Shown one piece after another: positions 43,599 through 52,647 of a stretch of DNA of 64,000 nt; position 1 is the stretch's first letter, and each line of letters opens with the position of its first letter. The notes under the pieces are model-generated. The model was given only the letters and a program-made list of their open reading frames with translations. It was not told where the DNA came from and ran no database searches. The stretch is from Flectobacillus rivi (GTDB lineage: Bacteria; Bacteroidota; Bacteroidia; Cytophagales; Spirosomataceae): the NCBI RefSeq assembly GCF_030056655.1, contig NZ_JASHIE010000008.1, positions 62,001 to 126,000 on the forward strand, read 5' to 3'. Position numbers and translations under genes: made by a program.

Positions 43599-44483
43599 AT
43601 GGCAACACTTTTGGATTTGCTGGGAAACACCCCGCTGGTTGAACTGAACCGTATTAATCCTAATCCTAATGTAAAAATCTTAGGAAAATTAGAAGGAAAC
43701 AATCCCGGAGGATCTGTCAAAGACCGTGCGGCTTATGGTATGATTAAAGGTGCTTTGGAAAGAGGAGAAATCACACCGGGTATTAAACTCATCGAAGCTA
43801 CTTCTGGTAACACTGGTATTGCACTAGCAATGATTGCTCGTCTTTTTGACATTGACATAGAGTTGGTAATGCCCGAAAACTCTACTCGTGAGCGAGTATT
43901 GACGATGGAAGCATTTGGGGCGAAGGTCACACTTACACCAGCATCAGAGGGTATCGAAGGTTCTCGCGACTATGCAGAAGCACAGGTAGCTAAAGGAGGC
44001 TTTTTGATGTTGAATCAATTTGCCAACCCAGACAATTACATGGCGCATTATCACAGTACTGGTCCTGAAATCTGGCGTGATACCAACCAAACTGTAACGC
44101 ATTTTGTAAGCTCAATGGGGACGACTGGTACGATTATGGGTACTTCTAAATTTTTGAAGGAAGTAAATCCTGCTATCCAAATTGTGGGCTGTCAACCTAC
44201 AGAAGGCTCAAAAATCCCGGGCATACGTCGTTGGCCTGAAGAGTATCTCCCTAAAATTTATGACCCAAGTCGTGTAGACCGTGTGATGGATATTTCAGAA
44301 GATGAAGCTCGTGCGATGGCCAATACTTTAGCAAAAGTGGAAGGTGTTTTTGGAGGAATGAGTAGCGGTGGCGCAGCTTCAGCAGCAGTACGCTTGGCAC
44401 AAGAACTTGAATCAGGCGTAATTGTATGTATTATCTGTGACCGTGGCGACAGATATTTGTCGAGTGACCTTTTTGGTGCGTAA
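43599..44483 (+). CDS. cysM: cysteine synthase B (CysM type)
   Basis: PLP-dependent O-acetylserine sulfhydrylase completing cysteine synthesis. 294 residues: N-terminal LLDLLGNTPLVELNRI, PLP-lysine in NNPGGSVKDRAAYGMI (about 34), SGNTGIALAMIARL (about 68) for phosphate/substrate binding, MPENSTRERV, SSMGTTGTIMGTS (about 172) and C-terminal VFGGMSSGGAA. The short length and the ENSTRER segment favour CysM over CysK. It ends seven bases before the outer part of a dispersed repeat that provides its terminator. Confidence 0.94.
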   Translation: MATLLDLLGNTPLVELNRINPNPNVKILGKLEGNNPGGSVKDRAAYGMIKGALERGEITPGIKLIEATSGNTGIALAMIARLFDIDIELVMPENSTRERVLTMEAFGAKVTLTPASEGIEGSRDYAEAQVAKGGFLMLNQFANPDNYMAHYHSTGPEIWRDTNQTVTHFVSSMGTTGTIMGTSKFLKEVNPAIQIVGCQPTEGSKIPGIRRWPEEYLPKIYDPSRVDRVMDISEDEARAMANTLAKVEGVFGGMSSGGAASAAVRLAQELESGVIVCIICDRGDRYLSSDLFGA

Positions 44484-44489
44484 AACCAG

Positions 44490-44705
44490 AATTTAATTGA
44501 GTGATTTAGTGGTTGAGTGAATTAGTGACTATGTTATCTATAGAGATGCAAAGCATTGCGTCTAAAGATATAGCATCATAGATTTTAGTATTAAAATATT
44601 CTTACTATTTCATCAAAAAAGCGGTCGGAAATTGTTTTTCGACCGCTTTTTTGATCTGACTTGGCTTGAGACGTAAAATATTACGTCTCTACTGTTGGCA
44701 TCAAC
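44490..44705. repeat. dispersed palindromic element, copy 2 (rearranged, convergent cysM/metF-like spacer)
   Basis: About 215 bp filling the spacer between two converging genes. The central hairpin 1 is at 44612-44655. Unlike the other copies it carries a tail block on both sides: at left an inverted tail with AGATGCAAAGCATTGCGTCT (44544-44563), at right a tail with GAGACGTAA-AATA-TTACGTCTC (44668-44689) followed by TCTACTG. The CCCGAATTTTA head of copies 1, 3 and 4 is missing. It thus looks like a recombined, two-tailed form. The outer limits are less certain than in other copies. Confidence 0.65.
44612..44655. terminator. two-way terminator hairpin of copy 2
   Basis: ATCAAAAAAGCGGTCG paired with CGACCGCTTTTTTGAT across a 12-base interior; A and T runs at both ends suit termination of cysM and of the opposing gene. 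Confidence 0.8.
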
Positions 44706-44707
44706 TA

Positions 44708-45640
44708 TTATTTACGTAAACCTTCCGCTTTTAGCATCTCTCCTATTTGGTTTACCATAGCAATTGATGCTTCGATTTCTTCTTTACGAATTGCTACACT
44801 TTCAATATTAAAACCTACTGGTACTCCTAGCTGAACACCGTATTTAATGAGTTCTTCAGCAATCGTAATACATACTTCTACTGATCTATCTAATATATTT
44901 TCTGAAGTCTTAAATTCTTCTTTTAGTTCCTCGGGAATATGTATGCCGAGCCATTCCATAAAATGGAGTGTTTTTACCGAGCCACAAGCAGTCAATGTAA
45001 ATATAATTGTTGGAATCTCTTGGTTTTTTGCTTCGCACGCTTGAACCAAAGCATCTAACATCGCTTTGGCATAATCTACATTAAATACACATTGTGATAT
45101 AAAATAGCTTACGCCCGACGATACTTTATCTAAAATACGTTGGTCTTCATCCTTCAATACCGCATGACGTTCAGGAATCGTTACGGCACCAATGACCGAT
45201 TGGTCTTGATATTGTCTCCAAACACTATAAGCTTCTGGTAAACTGGTAACAGGTACAAAATCTGGAGAAGGCACTCCTACAAACACAGGTGAAAAACCAT
45301 GAGCTACTACATCACTCAGCCAAACATTTAATTCTTCTTTGGTAAATTTCCCTGCTGGGCGATAAATGATTTTGGGTACTTGTAGAGAGGATAAATGATT
45401 TTTGGCAAACTCAAAAGGGTCATGAGCACTAATAAATGGAAATGGGCGCTCTTCGCTTGTACGAGCCGACTCATCCTGTACATCATATACCACCAAGGCA
45501 TCAATATCAAGATTATGTAATCGAGCTAACGTCTTTTCAGCAATTTCTACTACTTTTTCTGGACCAACCTGCGCTTTGGGAGGCGTAATTCCATACAATA
45601 AGATACCAGACTCTTTTGATTTGATTTTATCTAAAAACAT
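44708..45640 (-). CDS. methylenetetrahydrofolate reductase-like protein
   Basis: 310 residues with the MTHFR TIM-barrel pattern: GILLYGITPPKAQVG at the N-terminus, DALVVYDVQDESARTSEERPFPF (about 49-71), GFSPVFVGVPSP, VIGAVTIPERH (about 164), FISQCVFNVDYAKAML (about 193) and the C-terminal GVPVGFNIESVAIRKEEIEAS. It probably reduces 5,10-methylene-THF to 5-methyl-THF for methionine synthesis, or serves a related one-carbon step; it is more diverged than classical MetF, so I leave the symbol empty. It converges with cysM, keeping sulfur amino acid functions side by side. Confidence 0.8.
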   Translation of the reverse strand: MFLDKIKSKESGILLYGITPPKAQVGPEKVVEIAEKTLARLHNLDIDALVVYDVQDESARTSEERPFPFISAHDPFEFAKNHLSSLQVPKIIYRPAGKFTKEELNVWLSDVVAHGFSPVFVGVPSPDFVPVTSLPEAYSVWRQYQDQSVIGAVTIPERHAVLKDEDQRILDKVSSGVSYFISQCVFNVDYAKAMLDALVQACEAKNQEIPTIIFTLTACGSVKTLHFMEWLGIHIPEELKEEFKTSENILDRSVEVCITIAEELIKYGVQLGVPVGFNIESVAIRKEEIEASIAMVNQIGEMLKAEGLRK

Positions 45641-45834
45641 AAATTTTTTACGAGATTGTGTAATCGGTTAACAGGATTACGTGGTAAGGGATAAGCATTT
45701 AGCGAATCGGGCTACAAAGGTAGCAGGAAGATTTGTGATTATAGAATCAAAACGTAAGGTTTTCTTGAGAATTGATAATGAATGAAATATACACTCTATG
45801 ATTCTTTATCCTTTCCAAACTCCTAAAAAATTCG

Positions 45835-45842
45835 GAACTTTG
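45835..45842 (+). promoter_or_regulatory. putative -7 box of the rRNA methyltransferase gene
   Basis: GAACTTTG, the same one-mismatch box as before rplS, 26 bases before the start codon; the -33 position reads TTT. Confidence 0.4.
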
Positions 45843-45867
45843 TGGTTTCATACAAAAATACAATCAC

Positions 45868-47100
45868 ATGAGAATACATCGCCCTTTGGCAGATGCCGTT
45901 GTTGGGACTTTACAAGAAATCTTTTTGAATAAACGTCAAGCAGACCGTGCTATAGAATATGTACTAAAATCAAACCGTAAATGGGGAAGCCGTGACCGTG
46001 GGTTCATTGCCGAAAATACTTACGAAATCGTTCGCTGGTGGCGTATGCTCCATTTTGTGATTGAAGCACCAGAATCACTAAATAAATATCACTTCTGGCA
46101 AGCATTTGGGGCTTGGCAATTGCTCAAAGCCAAACATGCTAATTCTGATGAGGCACTCTTCAGATTACCTGATTGGGTTGAGTTTTCGAAAGTAAATACT
46201 AACCGTATTTTTAGTCGCTACGAAGAAGCAAAAAATATTCGTAAAATAATCGAATCTGTTCCGGATTGGTTAGATGCCCTTGGTGAAGCAGAACTAGGCA
46301 CTGAGAAATGGAATAAAGAGATTCACGCACTAAATCAGCAAGCGCCTGTTATTTTACGTGTTAATTCTCTTAAGTCAAATCGTGAACATGTAGCAGATTT
46401 GTTGGGTGATGAGGATATTAATGCAGATTACAACAATGAATTACCCGATGGACTTATCCTTGAAGGTCGCCCAAGTGTATTCAAAACATCTATGTTTAAG
46501 GATGGTTTTTTTGAAGTACAAGATGCTGCCTCACAATTGGTAGCACCTATGTTGGACGTAAAAGCTGGTATGCGTGTGATTGACGCATGCGCTGGAGCAG
46601 GTGGTAAAACCTTGCATATCGCAGCTTTAATGGAAAACAAAGGGCGTATTATTGCGATGGATGTAGAAGAGCGTAAACTTCAAGAACTACAAAAACGTGC
46701 CCGTCGTGCTGGTGCCATGAATCTTGAAACACGTTTGATCGAGCCTAAAACAATCAAGCGTTTACAGGAAAGTGCAGACCGTTTGTTGCTCGATGTTCCA
46801 TGTTCGGGCTTAGGTGTGATTCGTCGTAACCCAGATGCTAAATGGAAACTCACTCCAGAATTTATCGAGAACCTCCGCACGATTCAATATACTATCTTGA
46901 CGCAATATTCGTCTATGTTGAAAAAGGGTGGAAAAATGGTTTTTGCTACATGTAGTTTATTACCTTCTGAAAGTGAAGACCATGTACGTCGTTTCTTAGC
47001 AGAACAAGGCGAACAATGGGAATTATTAGAAGAACGTCGTACTTCTCCTGCTGAGGATGGATACGATGGTTTTTATATGGCTTGTTTGCAGAGAAAATAG
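45868..47100 (+). CDS. RsmB/NSUN-family RNA cytosine-C5 methyltransferase
   Basis: 410 residues of the Fmu/RsmB/NOL1 family. SAM motif I DACAGAGGKTLHIAALM (about 235), motif IV DVPCSGLGVIRRNPD with one conserved Cys (about 310) and motif VI FATCSLLPSESEDHVRRF with the catalytic Cys (about 370) are all present. The N-terminal region (about 1-150) is helical and NusB-unlike but conserved in Bacteroidota. The likely target is 16S rRNA, but the exact site cannot be read from sequence. The stop codon is 12 bases before dispersed repeat copy 3. Confidence 0.9.
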   Translation: MRIHRPLADAVVGTLQEIFLNKRQADRAIEYVLKSNRKWGSRDRGFIAENTYEIVRWWRMLHFVIEAPESLNKYHFWQAFGAWQLLKAKHANSDEALFRLPDWVEFSKVNTNRIFSRYEEAKNIRKIIESVPDWLDALGEAELGTEKWNKEIHALNQQAPVILRVNSLKSNREHVADLLGDEDINADYNNELPDGLILEGRPSVFKTSMFKDGFFEVQDAASQLVAPMLDVKAGMRVIDACAGAGGKTLHIAALMENKGRIIAMDVEERKLQELQKRARRAGAMNLETRLIEPKTIKRLQESADRLLLDVPCSGLGVIRRNPDAKWKLTPEFIENLRTIQYTILTQYSSMLKKGGKMVFATCSLLPSESEDHVRRFLAEQGEQWELLEERRTSPAEDGYDGFYMACLQRK

Positions 47101-47112
47101 TAACATCCCAAA

Positions 47113-47332
47113 AAATATGAGTCATCCCGAATTTTAAAACCAAGATGATTCTGTAAACTTCATTAAAAAAGCGGTTGAAAAACAATTTTCAACCGCTTTT
47201 TTAATACCACTATGTTATCTCTGACTCCGTTTCAGAGGTAAAGTGTTATCTCTACTGCTAGAATGCAAATTTTATAAAAATCACTCATGCCCTCAAACGC
47301 AACTCACTAAATCTGAGATAATTTATGCTTAT
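47113..47332 (+). repeat. dispersed palindromic element, copy 3 (convergent rRNA methyltransferase/SGNH spacer)
   Basis: About 220 bp with the same block order as copy 1: head ATGAGTCATCCCGAATTTTA at 47117, hairpin 1 at 47162-47205, hairpin 2 at 47234-47253 (AGAGGTAA-AGTG-TTATCTCT, diverged in sequence but still paired), CTCTACTGCTAGAATGCAAA, AATCACTCAT near 47279, and right end GAGATAATTTATGCTTAT, an imperfect inverse of the left end of copy 4. It leaves 12 bases to each flanking stop codon. Confidence 0.8.
47162..47205. terminator. two-way terminator hairpin of copy 3
   Basis: 20-bp arms (ATTAAAAAAGCGGTTGAAAA and its exact complement TTTTCAACCGCTTTTTTAAT) around ACAA. Compared with copies 2 and 4, two base pairs differ on both sides of the stem (C-G to T-A), keeping the pairing. 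Confidence 0.85.
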
Positions 47333-47344
47333 TCAGATTGCGCT

Positions 47345-48304
47345 TTATCTTCCCACTCCTATCTCCCTCAAATCTTCTGCTAGCTTTGCAGAAAAAACCT
47401 CTGCTCCTTTTTTATTGAGATGTTGAGAATTGTAAAACCATTTTTTCTCAAAACATAAAGAATCGTTGGTGTAATCTAAGAAAACACAACCGTATTTATT
47501 GACAGCATTCTGACAAAGTGCATTAAATGCTTTTTTGTTTTTGTAAAAAGGCTGTACTTCATAGTATTCTGGGGCATATACCAGAATAACTTTTATCCCC
47601 TTCTTCTGACAAAACTGTAGGTATTCTTCAAAACTTGCCTTTACATCCTTTTCGATGATATAATTGATGCCCTTAGGATATTTTTTCTTAAACTTCTCAA
47701 ACTGATTATCCCAAGGAATATCATTTCCTTGGAAGCCTTTGTATTTGTTGGTATGTGCTACATTTTTAGAGCCTGTATAACACTTAAAACCTTCCCAAGC
47801 TAAGTCCCAATCGTTGGCATACTTATACATAGGCATGTATTTCTGAAAACCATTAAACTCTCCTTTTATGCCTGTTAGATTATTGAGTAAAAGTGGCTCG
47901 TTGAGATAGGGCAAAAACTGTTGATAATCTACTAGATTTTTACGTTTAGCAAAACCATACAAATCCACATTATGCACAATGTATTTGGGTGCTTTATTAT
48001 GTTCTAAATATAATTTAAAACGTGTCCATTGCATATCGAATCGCCATGCAGACATACCCAAATTATATGAATTGAGGTGTAAAGTGGTATCCAGAATATA
48101 AGGAGAAATATGAAAAGCTGCTCGTGAAGAACCCAATACCAACAAATCAGCATTGATTTTGGCATTGAAAAGCGCATTCCAATCGGCTAATACAGTATGG
48201 TCTGATTTTCGTAATCCCGAATCGACCATATAAGCCATTAGACTTAGTGCCAGTAATGGAACTGTGATAATCAAAGCTAGCTTAAGCCAAAACTTTTGTA
48301 ACAT
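47345..48304 (-). CDS. SGNH/DltD-like hydrolase, membrane-anchored
   Basis: 319 residues with one N-terminal transmembrane helix (about 8-28) and an extracytoplasmic SGNH-like domain. The nucleophile block reads DLLVLGSSRAAFHISP (about 53-68), a middle strand IKVILVYAPEYYEV (about 234) and the C-terminal NSQHLNKKGAEVFSAKL supplies the His. Such proteins act as O-acetyl esterases or acyltransferase partners on surface polymers; the substrate is unknown. A small lipoprotein gene lies 24 bases upstream on the same strand, so they form an operon. Confidence 0.8.
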   Translation of the reverse strand: MLQKFWLKLALIITVPLLALSLMAYMVDSGLRKSDHTVLADWNALFNAKINADLLVLGSSRAAFHISPYILDTTLHLNSYNLGMSAWRFDMQWTRFKLYLEHNKAPKYIVHNVDLYGFAKRKNLVDYQQFLPYLNEPLLLNNLTGIKGEFNGFQKYMPMYKYANDWDLAWEGFKCYTGSKNVAHTNKYKGFQGNDIPWDNQFEKFKKKYPKGINYIIEKDVKASFEEYLQFCQKKGIKVILVYAPEYYEVQPFYKNKKAFNALCQNAVNKYGCVFLDYTNDSLCFEKKWFYNSQHLNKKGAEVFSAKLAEDLREIGVGR

Positions 48305-48328
48305 ACTAGAAAAATTGAAGATTGGATT

Positions 48329-48865
48329 TTACTGAATAGTTGCTTTGATTTGGTAAGCTTTCTTCTCACCAAAAACTAATTGTTGAAATCCATCTATTTC
48401 ATAATGTTTCAATTGATTTTGCTCAAAATCTGCTTTAATTTCCTTTCGGGTTTTGTACAAATAATTTTCATCCGACAACAAAGCATATACTTGTTGAAGC
48501 TTCCCATTTATCAGAATCAACTTTATTTGCTTCACCAATTGTGTTTCAGTAGGCTTGAGCGTATAGGTCACCAAAGAGTCATTTTGTGTAACTTGATAAC
48601 TATTCACAAAAGCAGGCTTGTTTAAATCTGCTTGAATAAAAAAGTCTAATTCTTTCTCCCAATCCTGAATCACCTTTGTTTGTGTATCGGCAGTAGCGCC
48701 TACCTTTACTGATTTTTGAACAGCAGGTTTGCGTTGTGAAAGCTCTTTGATTTGCGATTCGAAAGTACCTTTTAAGTCAAAATATTTAAGACTGCTTTGC
48801 TCTACTTGCTGATTACAAGCCATTACAGAAAGCATTAAAAATAAACTAGCTAGAATGTTTTTCAT
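48329..48865 (-). CDS. lipoprotein of unknown function
   Basis: 178 residues beginning MKNILASLFLMLSVMACNQQ, a clear lipoprotein signal with Cys17. The rest is a mix of helices and strands (DWEKELDFFIQADLNKPAFV, then VTYTLKPTETQLVKQIKLILINGKLQQVYALLSDENYLY), similar to small periplasmic beta-sandwich proteins, but I cannot name the family. It starts the two-gene unit with the SGNH-like protein. Confidence 0.7.
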   Translation of the reverse strand: MKNILASLFLMLSVMACNQQVEQSSLKYFDLKGTFESQIKELSQRKPAVQKSVKVGATADTQTKVIQDWEKELDFFIQADLNKPAFVNSYQVTQNDSLVTYTLKPTETQLVKQIKLILINGKLQQVYALLSDENYLYKTRKEIKADFEQNQLKHYEIDGFQQLVFGEKKAYQIKATIQ

Positions 48866-49055
48866 GATACAAAATTAACACAAAAGCCTTTTATGTCGTT
48901 CCTTCTTCTCAGGTAATAATTCTTTGTCTGAATTATTACAACCATAAAAGATTTGGCACCAATAAAATTTCTTCGTATTTGCACTAACGATTCAGCATAT
49001 TACCTATCAGAAATATCTTGGCATTTAGGTATATTGAGAGATAATCCCTAAACAA

Positions 49056-50228
49056 ATGACATCTCAAAATCGACTTGCCTCTGCGGACATCTACCGTGGA
49101 TTTGTCATGCTACTCATGATGGCCGAAGTACTACATTTCGGCGACGTTTCAAAAGCACTTCCTAATAGCTCTTTCTGGGCTTTTCTGGGACATCACCAAG
49201 ACCATGTCGAATGGGTTGGTTGTGCTTTACATGATTTGATCCAGCCTTCTTTTTCATTTCTTGTTGGTGTGGTATTGCCATATTCTGTAGCAAACCGACT
49301 CAGCAAAGGAGGCTCTTTTAGTCAAGCGCTTTGGCATACCATCAAACGCTCACTCATCTTAATTGCTCTTGGTATCTTTTTGCGTTCCCAATACAAAACA
49401 CAAACGTATTTCACCTTTGAAGATACCCTTAGTCAAATTGGCTTGGGATACACCTTTTTATTTATACTTGCTTTTCGTTCACAGAAAGTACAAATAGTAG
49501 CACTCATTACTATTCTGATAGGATATTGGTTAGCGTTTGCGCTCTATCCCTTACCTGACGCCAACTTCAATTATACCGATGCGGGTGTTACGAAAGATTG
49601 GGAATATAACCTATCTGGATTTGCTGCCCATTGGAATAAGAATACCAATTTGGCATGGGCTTTTGACCGTTGGTTTCTTAATCTTTTTCCAAGAGAAAAA
49701 CCATTCTTATTTAATGGAGGTGGTTATGCGACCTTAAACTTTATTCCAACCTTGGGAACGATGATATTGGGTTTATTGGCTGGTAATATCTTTCTGTCGA
49801 GTAGCTCATCTCAAGAAAAGTTGAAGCGTTTTTTAATCTTGGGAATATCGGGTATAATCTTGGGATTAGTATTAGATGCTTTGGGAGTATGTCCAAACGT
49901 AAAACGTATCTGGACACCTACTTGGGTAGTTTTTAGTGGTGGTTGGTGCTTTTTGCTATTGGCATTTTTTTATTGGGTCATCGATATGAAGCAATCTACA
50001 GATGCCTATTTTTTAAAGGTTATTGGAATGAACTCTATAGCAGCCTATTGTATTGCTGATGCCTTAGGCGTTTATATCTCAAAATCACTGAAGATTCATC
50101 TAGGTGAAAATTACGCCAGTATTCTAGGAGATTCGTACCAGACCTTAATTCATGGAGGATTAATGTTATTGATCTATTGGCTGATACTACATTGGCTGTT
50201 TAAGAAGAAGATATTTATAAGGATATAG
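49056..50228 (+). CDS. DUF5009 / HGSNAT-like membrane acyltransferase
   Basis: 390-residue membrane protein with about ten helices. The N-terminal RLASADIYRGFVMLLMMAEVLHF and the WVGCALHDLIQPSFSFLVGVVLPYS stretch (about 48-72) are the hallmark of the DUF5009 family, related to heparan-alpha-glucosaminide N-acetyltransferase; His in CALHDLIQ is the likely catalytic equivalent. These proteins are thought to move acetyl groups across the membrane to sugars of surface glycans. It may act with the SGNH-like protein encoded divergently (inference from position only). Confidence 0.87.
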   Translation: MTSQNRLASADIYRGFVMLLMMAEVLHFGDVSKALPNSSFWAFLGHHQDHVEWVGCALHDLIQPSFSFLVGVVLPYSVANRLSKGGSFSQALWHTIKRSLILIALGIFLRSQYKTQTYFTFEDTLSQIGLGYTFLFILAFRSQKVQIVALITILIGYWLAFALYPLPDANFNYTDAGVTKDWEYNLSGFAAHWNKNTNLAWAFDRWFLNLFPREKPFLFNGGGYATLNFIPTLGTMILGLLAGNIFLSSSSSQEKLKRFLILGISGIILGLVLDALGVCPNVKRIWTPTWVVFSGGWCFLLLAFFYWVIDMKQSTDAYFLKVIGMNSIAAYCIADALGVYISKSLKIHLGENYASILGDSYQTLIHGGLMLLIYWLILHWLFKKKIFIRI

Positions 50229-50243
50229 ATTTCCCATAAATAA

Positions 50244-50280
50244 CAAATCCCCGTGTAAATCTTATCTACACGGGGATTTG
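50244..50280. terminator. two-way terminator between the DUF5009 gene and gpmI
   Basis: CAAATCCCCGTGTA-n9-TACACGGGGATTTG, perfect 14-bp stem in the 71-base gap between converging genes. Confidence 0.85.
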
Positions 50281-50299
50281 ACAATATATTTTCAAGAAA

Positions 50300-51823
50300 T
50301 TACAACAAGCTTACTCCTGTCATTTCTTTTGGTTGAGCTACGCCAATCAACTCCAAAATGGTTGGAGCAATATCGCCCAATTTACCATCTTTGATTGGAT
50401 TGCTGTATTCGTTATCTACCAAAATACATGGCACCAAGTTAGTTGAGTGCGCTGTGTTTGGCGAACCATCTTCGTTAATCATGAAGTCTGCGTTACCGTG
50501 GTCAGCAATAATGATAAAAGAGTAGCCATGTTTCAAACCAGCTTCTACAACCGCTTGAGCACATTGATCTACAGTTTCGACAGCTTTAACTACTGCTGAG
50601 AAAACGCCAGTATGACCTACCATGTCAGGGTTCGCAAAGTTCAAACATACGAAGTCTACCTCTTCTTTTTCCAATTCAGGAATCAAAGCATCACGTAATT
50701 CAAGAGCAGACATCTCAGGAGCTAAATCATAAGTTGCTACCTTTGGAGAAGCACGTAAGATATTAGTTTGTCCTACGAAAGGCTCTTCGCGACCGCCAGA
50801 GAAGAAGAAAGTAACGTGTGGATACTTTTCTGTCTCCGCCATACGGATTTGTTTTTTGCCTGCATTTTGCAATACCTCACCCAATGTCATTGGAATATTG
50901 CTATCGTCAAACACTACTTTTACACCTTCAAATGACTTATCGTATTCAGTCATTGTCAAGTAGTACAAAGATAGTTTTTGCATATCTTGCTCAGGGAAAT
51001 CACGTTGCGTCAGGGCTTGCGTAATTTCACGACCACGGTCAGTACGGAAATTGAAACAAAGTACCACGTCTCCTTCAGCAATAGTTGCCACAGGAGCGCC
51101 ATTTTCTTCTATGATAATTGGCTTGATGAACTCATCTGTTACACCAGCCTCATACGAAGCGGCAATAGCATCAATTAAACCAGAAGCCGCTACTTTTTCA
51201 CCAGTACCTTTTACCATGGCATCATACGCCAACTTCACACGCTCCCAACGGTTGTCGCGGTCCATTGCATAATAACGTCCTGTTACCGATGCGATTTTTG
51301 TACCTGTAGTAGCAATATGCGCTTGCAACTCAGTCAAGAAAGCTATACCCGATTTCGGGTCAGTATCACGACCATCTGTGAAAGCATGAATATAGGTCTC
51401 TGCTACTCCAGCTGTGTTAGCCGCAGTACAAAGCGCCTTTAGGTGATTGATATGAGAGTGAACACCACCGTTTGACACCAAACCGATTAAGTGTACTTTC
51501 TTACCATTTGATTTTGCATATTCAAAAGCCTCTGCCAATACTGGCTCTTGAGCCAATGTACCTTCGTCAACTGCTTTATTAATTCTTACTAAGTTTTGGT
51601 AAACTACACGACCTGCACCCAAGTTCATGTGACCTACCTCTGAGTTACCCATCTGACCAGCTGGCAAACCTACAGCCAAACCTGAGGCTTCCAATTTAGA
51701 ATGTGGATACTTTGTATATAAAGAATCCATGAATGGCGTTTTAGCGGCTTCAATCGCCGATACTTCTGGCTTAGTACCGATACCCCAGCCATCCAAAATC
51801 ATTAATACGACCTTCTTGTTCAC
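50300..51823 (-). CDS. gpmI: 2,3-bisphosphoglycerate-independent phosphoglycerate mutase
   Basis: Manganese-dependent glycolytic mutase interconverting 3- and 2-phosphoglycerate. 507 residues: metal-binding MILDGWGIG (about 7), nucleophile Ser in QMGNSEVGHMNLGAGR (about 57-72), GLVSNGGVHSH, HAFTDGRDTDP, GRYYAMDRDNRWERV, NFRTDRGREIT (about 260), and the C-terminal LNFANPDMVGHTG and IADHGNAD metal sites. The start codon is GTG at 51823. Upstream lies a DUF1684 gene on the same strand. eno, the next glycolytic step, is 3.2 kb upstream on the same strand but with other genes between. Confidence 0.97.
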   Translation of the reverse strand: MNKKVVLMILDGWGIGTKPEVSAIEAAKTPFMDSLYTKYPHSKLEASGLAVGLPAGQMGNSEVGHMNLGAGRVVYQNLVRINKAVDEGTLAQEPVLAEAFEYAKSNGKKVHLIGLVSNGGVHSHINHLKALCTAANTAGVAETYIHAFTDGRDTDPKSGIAFLTELQAHIATTGTKIASVTGRYYAMDRDNRWERVKLAYDAMVKGTGEKVAASGLIDAIAASYEAGVTDEFIKPIIIEENGAPVATIAEGDVVLCFNFRTDRGREITQALTQRDFPEQDMQKLSLYYLTMTEYDKSFEGVKVVFDDSNIPMTLGEVLQNAGKKQIRMAETEKYPHVTFFFSGGREEPFVGQTNILRASPKVATYDLAPEMSALELRDALIPELEKEEVDFVCLNFANPDMVGHTGVFSAVVKAVETVDQCAQAVVEAGLKHGYSFIIIADHGNADFMINEDGSPNTAHSTNLVPCILVDNEYSNPIKDGKLGDIAPTILELIGVAQPKEMTGVSLL

Positions 51824-51972
51824 GTAATTTTTTGGTTAATTGGTTATTATTATTTATTCAAGTCGAACTTTGTGAAGTACGACCTTCAAAAGGGATTTTT
51901 ATGCAAGTTAATCCTTTTTAGGGAAAATAGTCTTCGACTTACACTCAACTACCCTATCATTGCTCACTGGAA

Positions 51973-52590
51973 TTAGTGATTATTGCTCTTTTCTTTTAAA
52001 AACAATTTTTCGCCTGCTTCTATTCGAATAGACAGATGATTTTCCTTAGGAGGAATCGGGCAGCTATATCCTTCACTAAAAGCACAATAAGGATTGTAAA
52101 GTTTATTGAAATCCAACGCTATTTTTCCCTCCTTAATATCCTTTATGCTTACATCTAAATACCGCCCAGCACCATAGGTTTCCTTACCAGAAGTTTGATC
52201 TTTTAAAGGCACAAACAAGTAATCTCGATACTTTGGTATTTGCATTAGGGCCAAACTACGGTAGATATTCAGCTTTAAAGCTTTACCGTTAATAGCAAAA
52301 CTTACTTCTCCATATTTGATGTATTCCTTAATTTTTCCATTAGAAGTAGGAAACTTGAATATAGTCCCATCACTTATTTTGGAAAAACGCCCTTCGACTT
52401 GGTAAAGTGAGTCGGGCTGGTAAAACTGGAGATACTGTAAATCATCTGCTTTGAGAGGACTATTGGCTTCTTCTAGAAACGCTTTTTTATATTTTTCACG
52501 AAAAACTTCCACCGAATCCTTCCATGCTTGTGCATGAGTATGAGTAGCAAGGCATAAACCTACGAATAAAAGACAGAGTTGCTTCACCAT
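51973..52590 (-). CDS. DUF1684 family exported protein
   Basis: 205 residues with a signal peptide (about 1-20, ending HAQAW). The DUF1684 pattern is visible: FREKYKKAFLEEANSPLKADD, YLQFYQPDSLYQVEGRF, LFVPLKDQTSGKETYGAGRYLDV (about 135), and LDFNKLYNPYCAFSEGYSCPIPPKENHL (about 160-187). The function of the family is unknown; members are often periplasmic. It lies 57 bases after the LMW-PTP gene on the same strand. Confidence 0.9.
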   Translation of the reverse strand: MVKQLCLLFVGLCLATHTHAQAWKDSVEVFREKYKKAFLEEANSPLKADDLQYLQFYQPDSLYQVEGRFSKISDGTIFKFPTSNGKIKEYIKYGEVSFAINGKALKLNIYRSLALMQIPKYRDYLFVPLKDQTSGKETYGAGRYLDVSIKDIKEGKIALDFNKLYNPYCAFSEGYSCPIPPKENHLSIRIEAGEKLFLKEKSNNH

Positions 52591-52647
52591 AAATTTCGGT
52601 TTTTAGACATTACATGAAACGTCTCAATTTTTCTATATTCCAATAAC

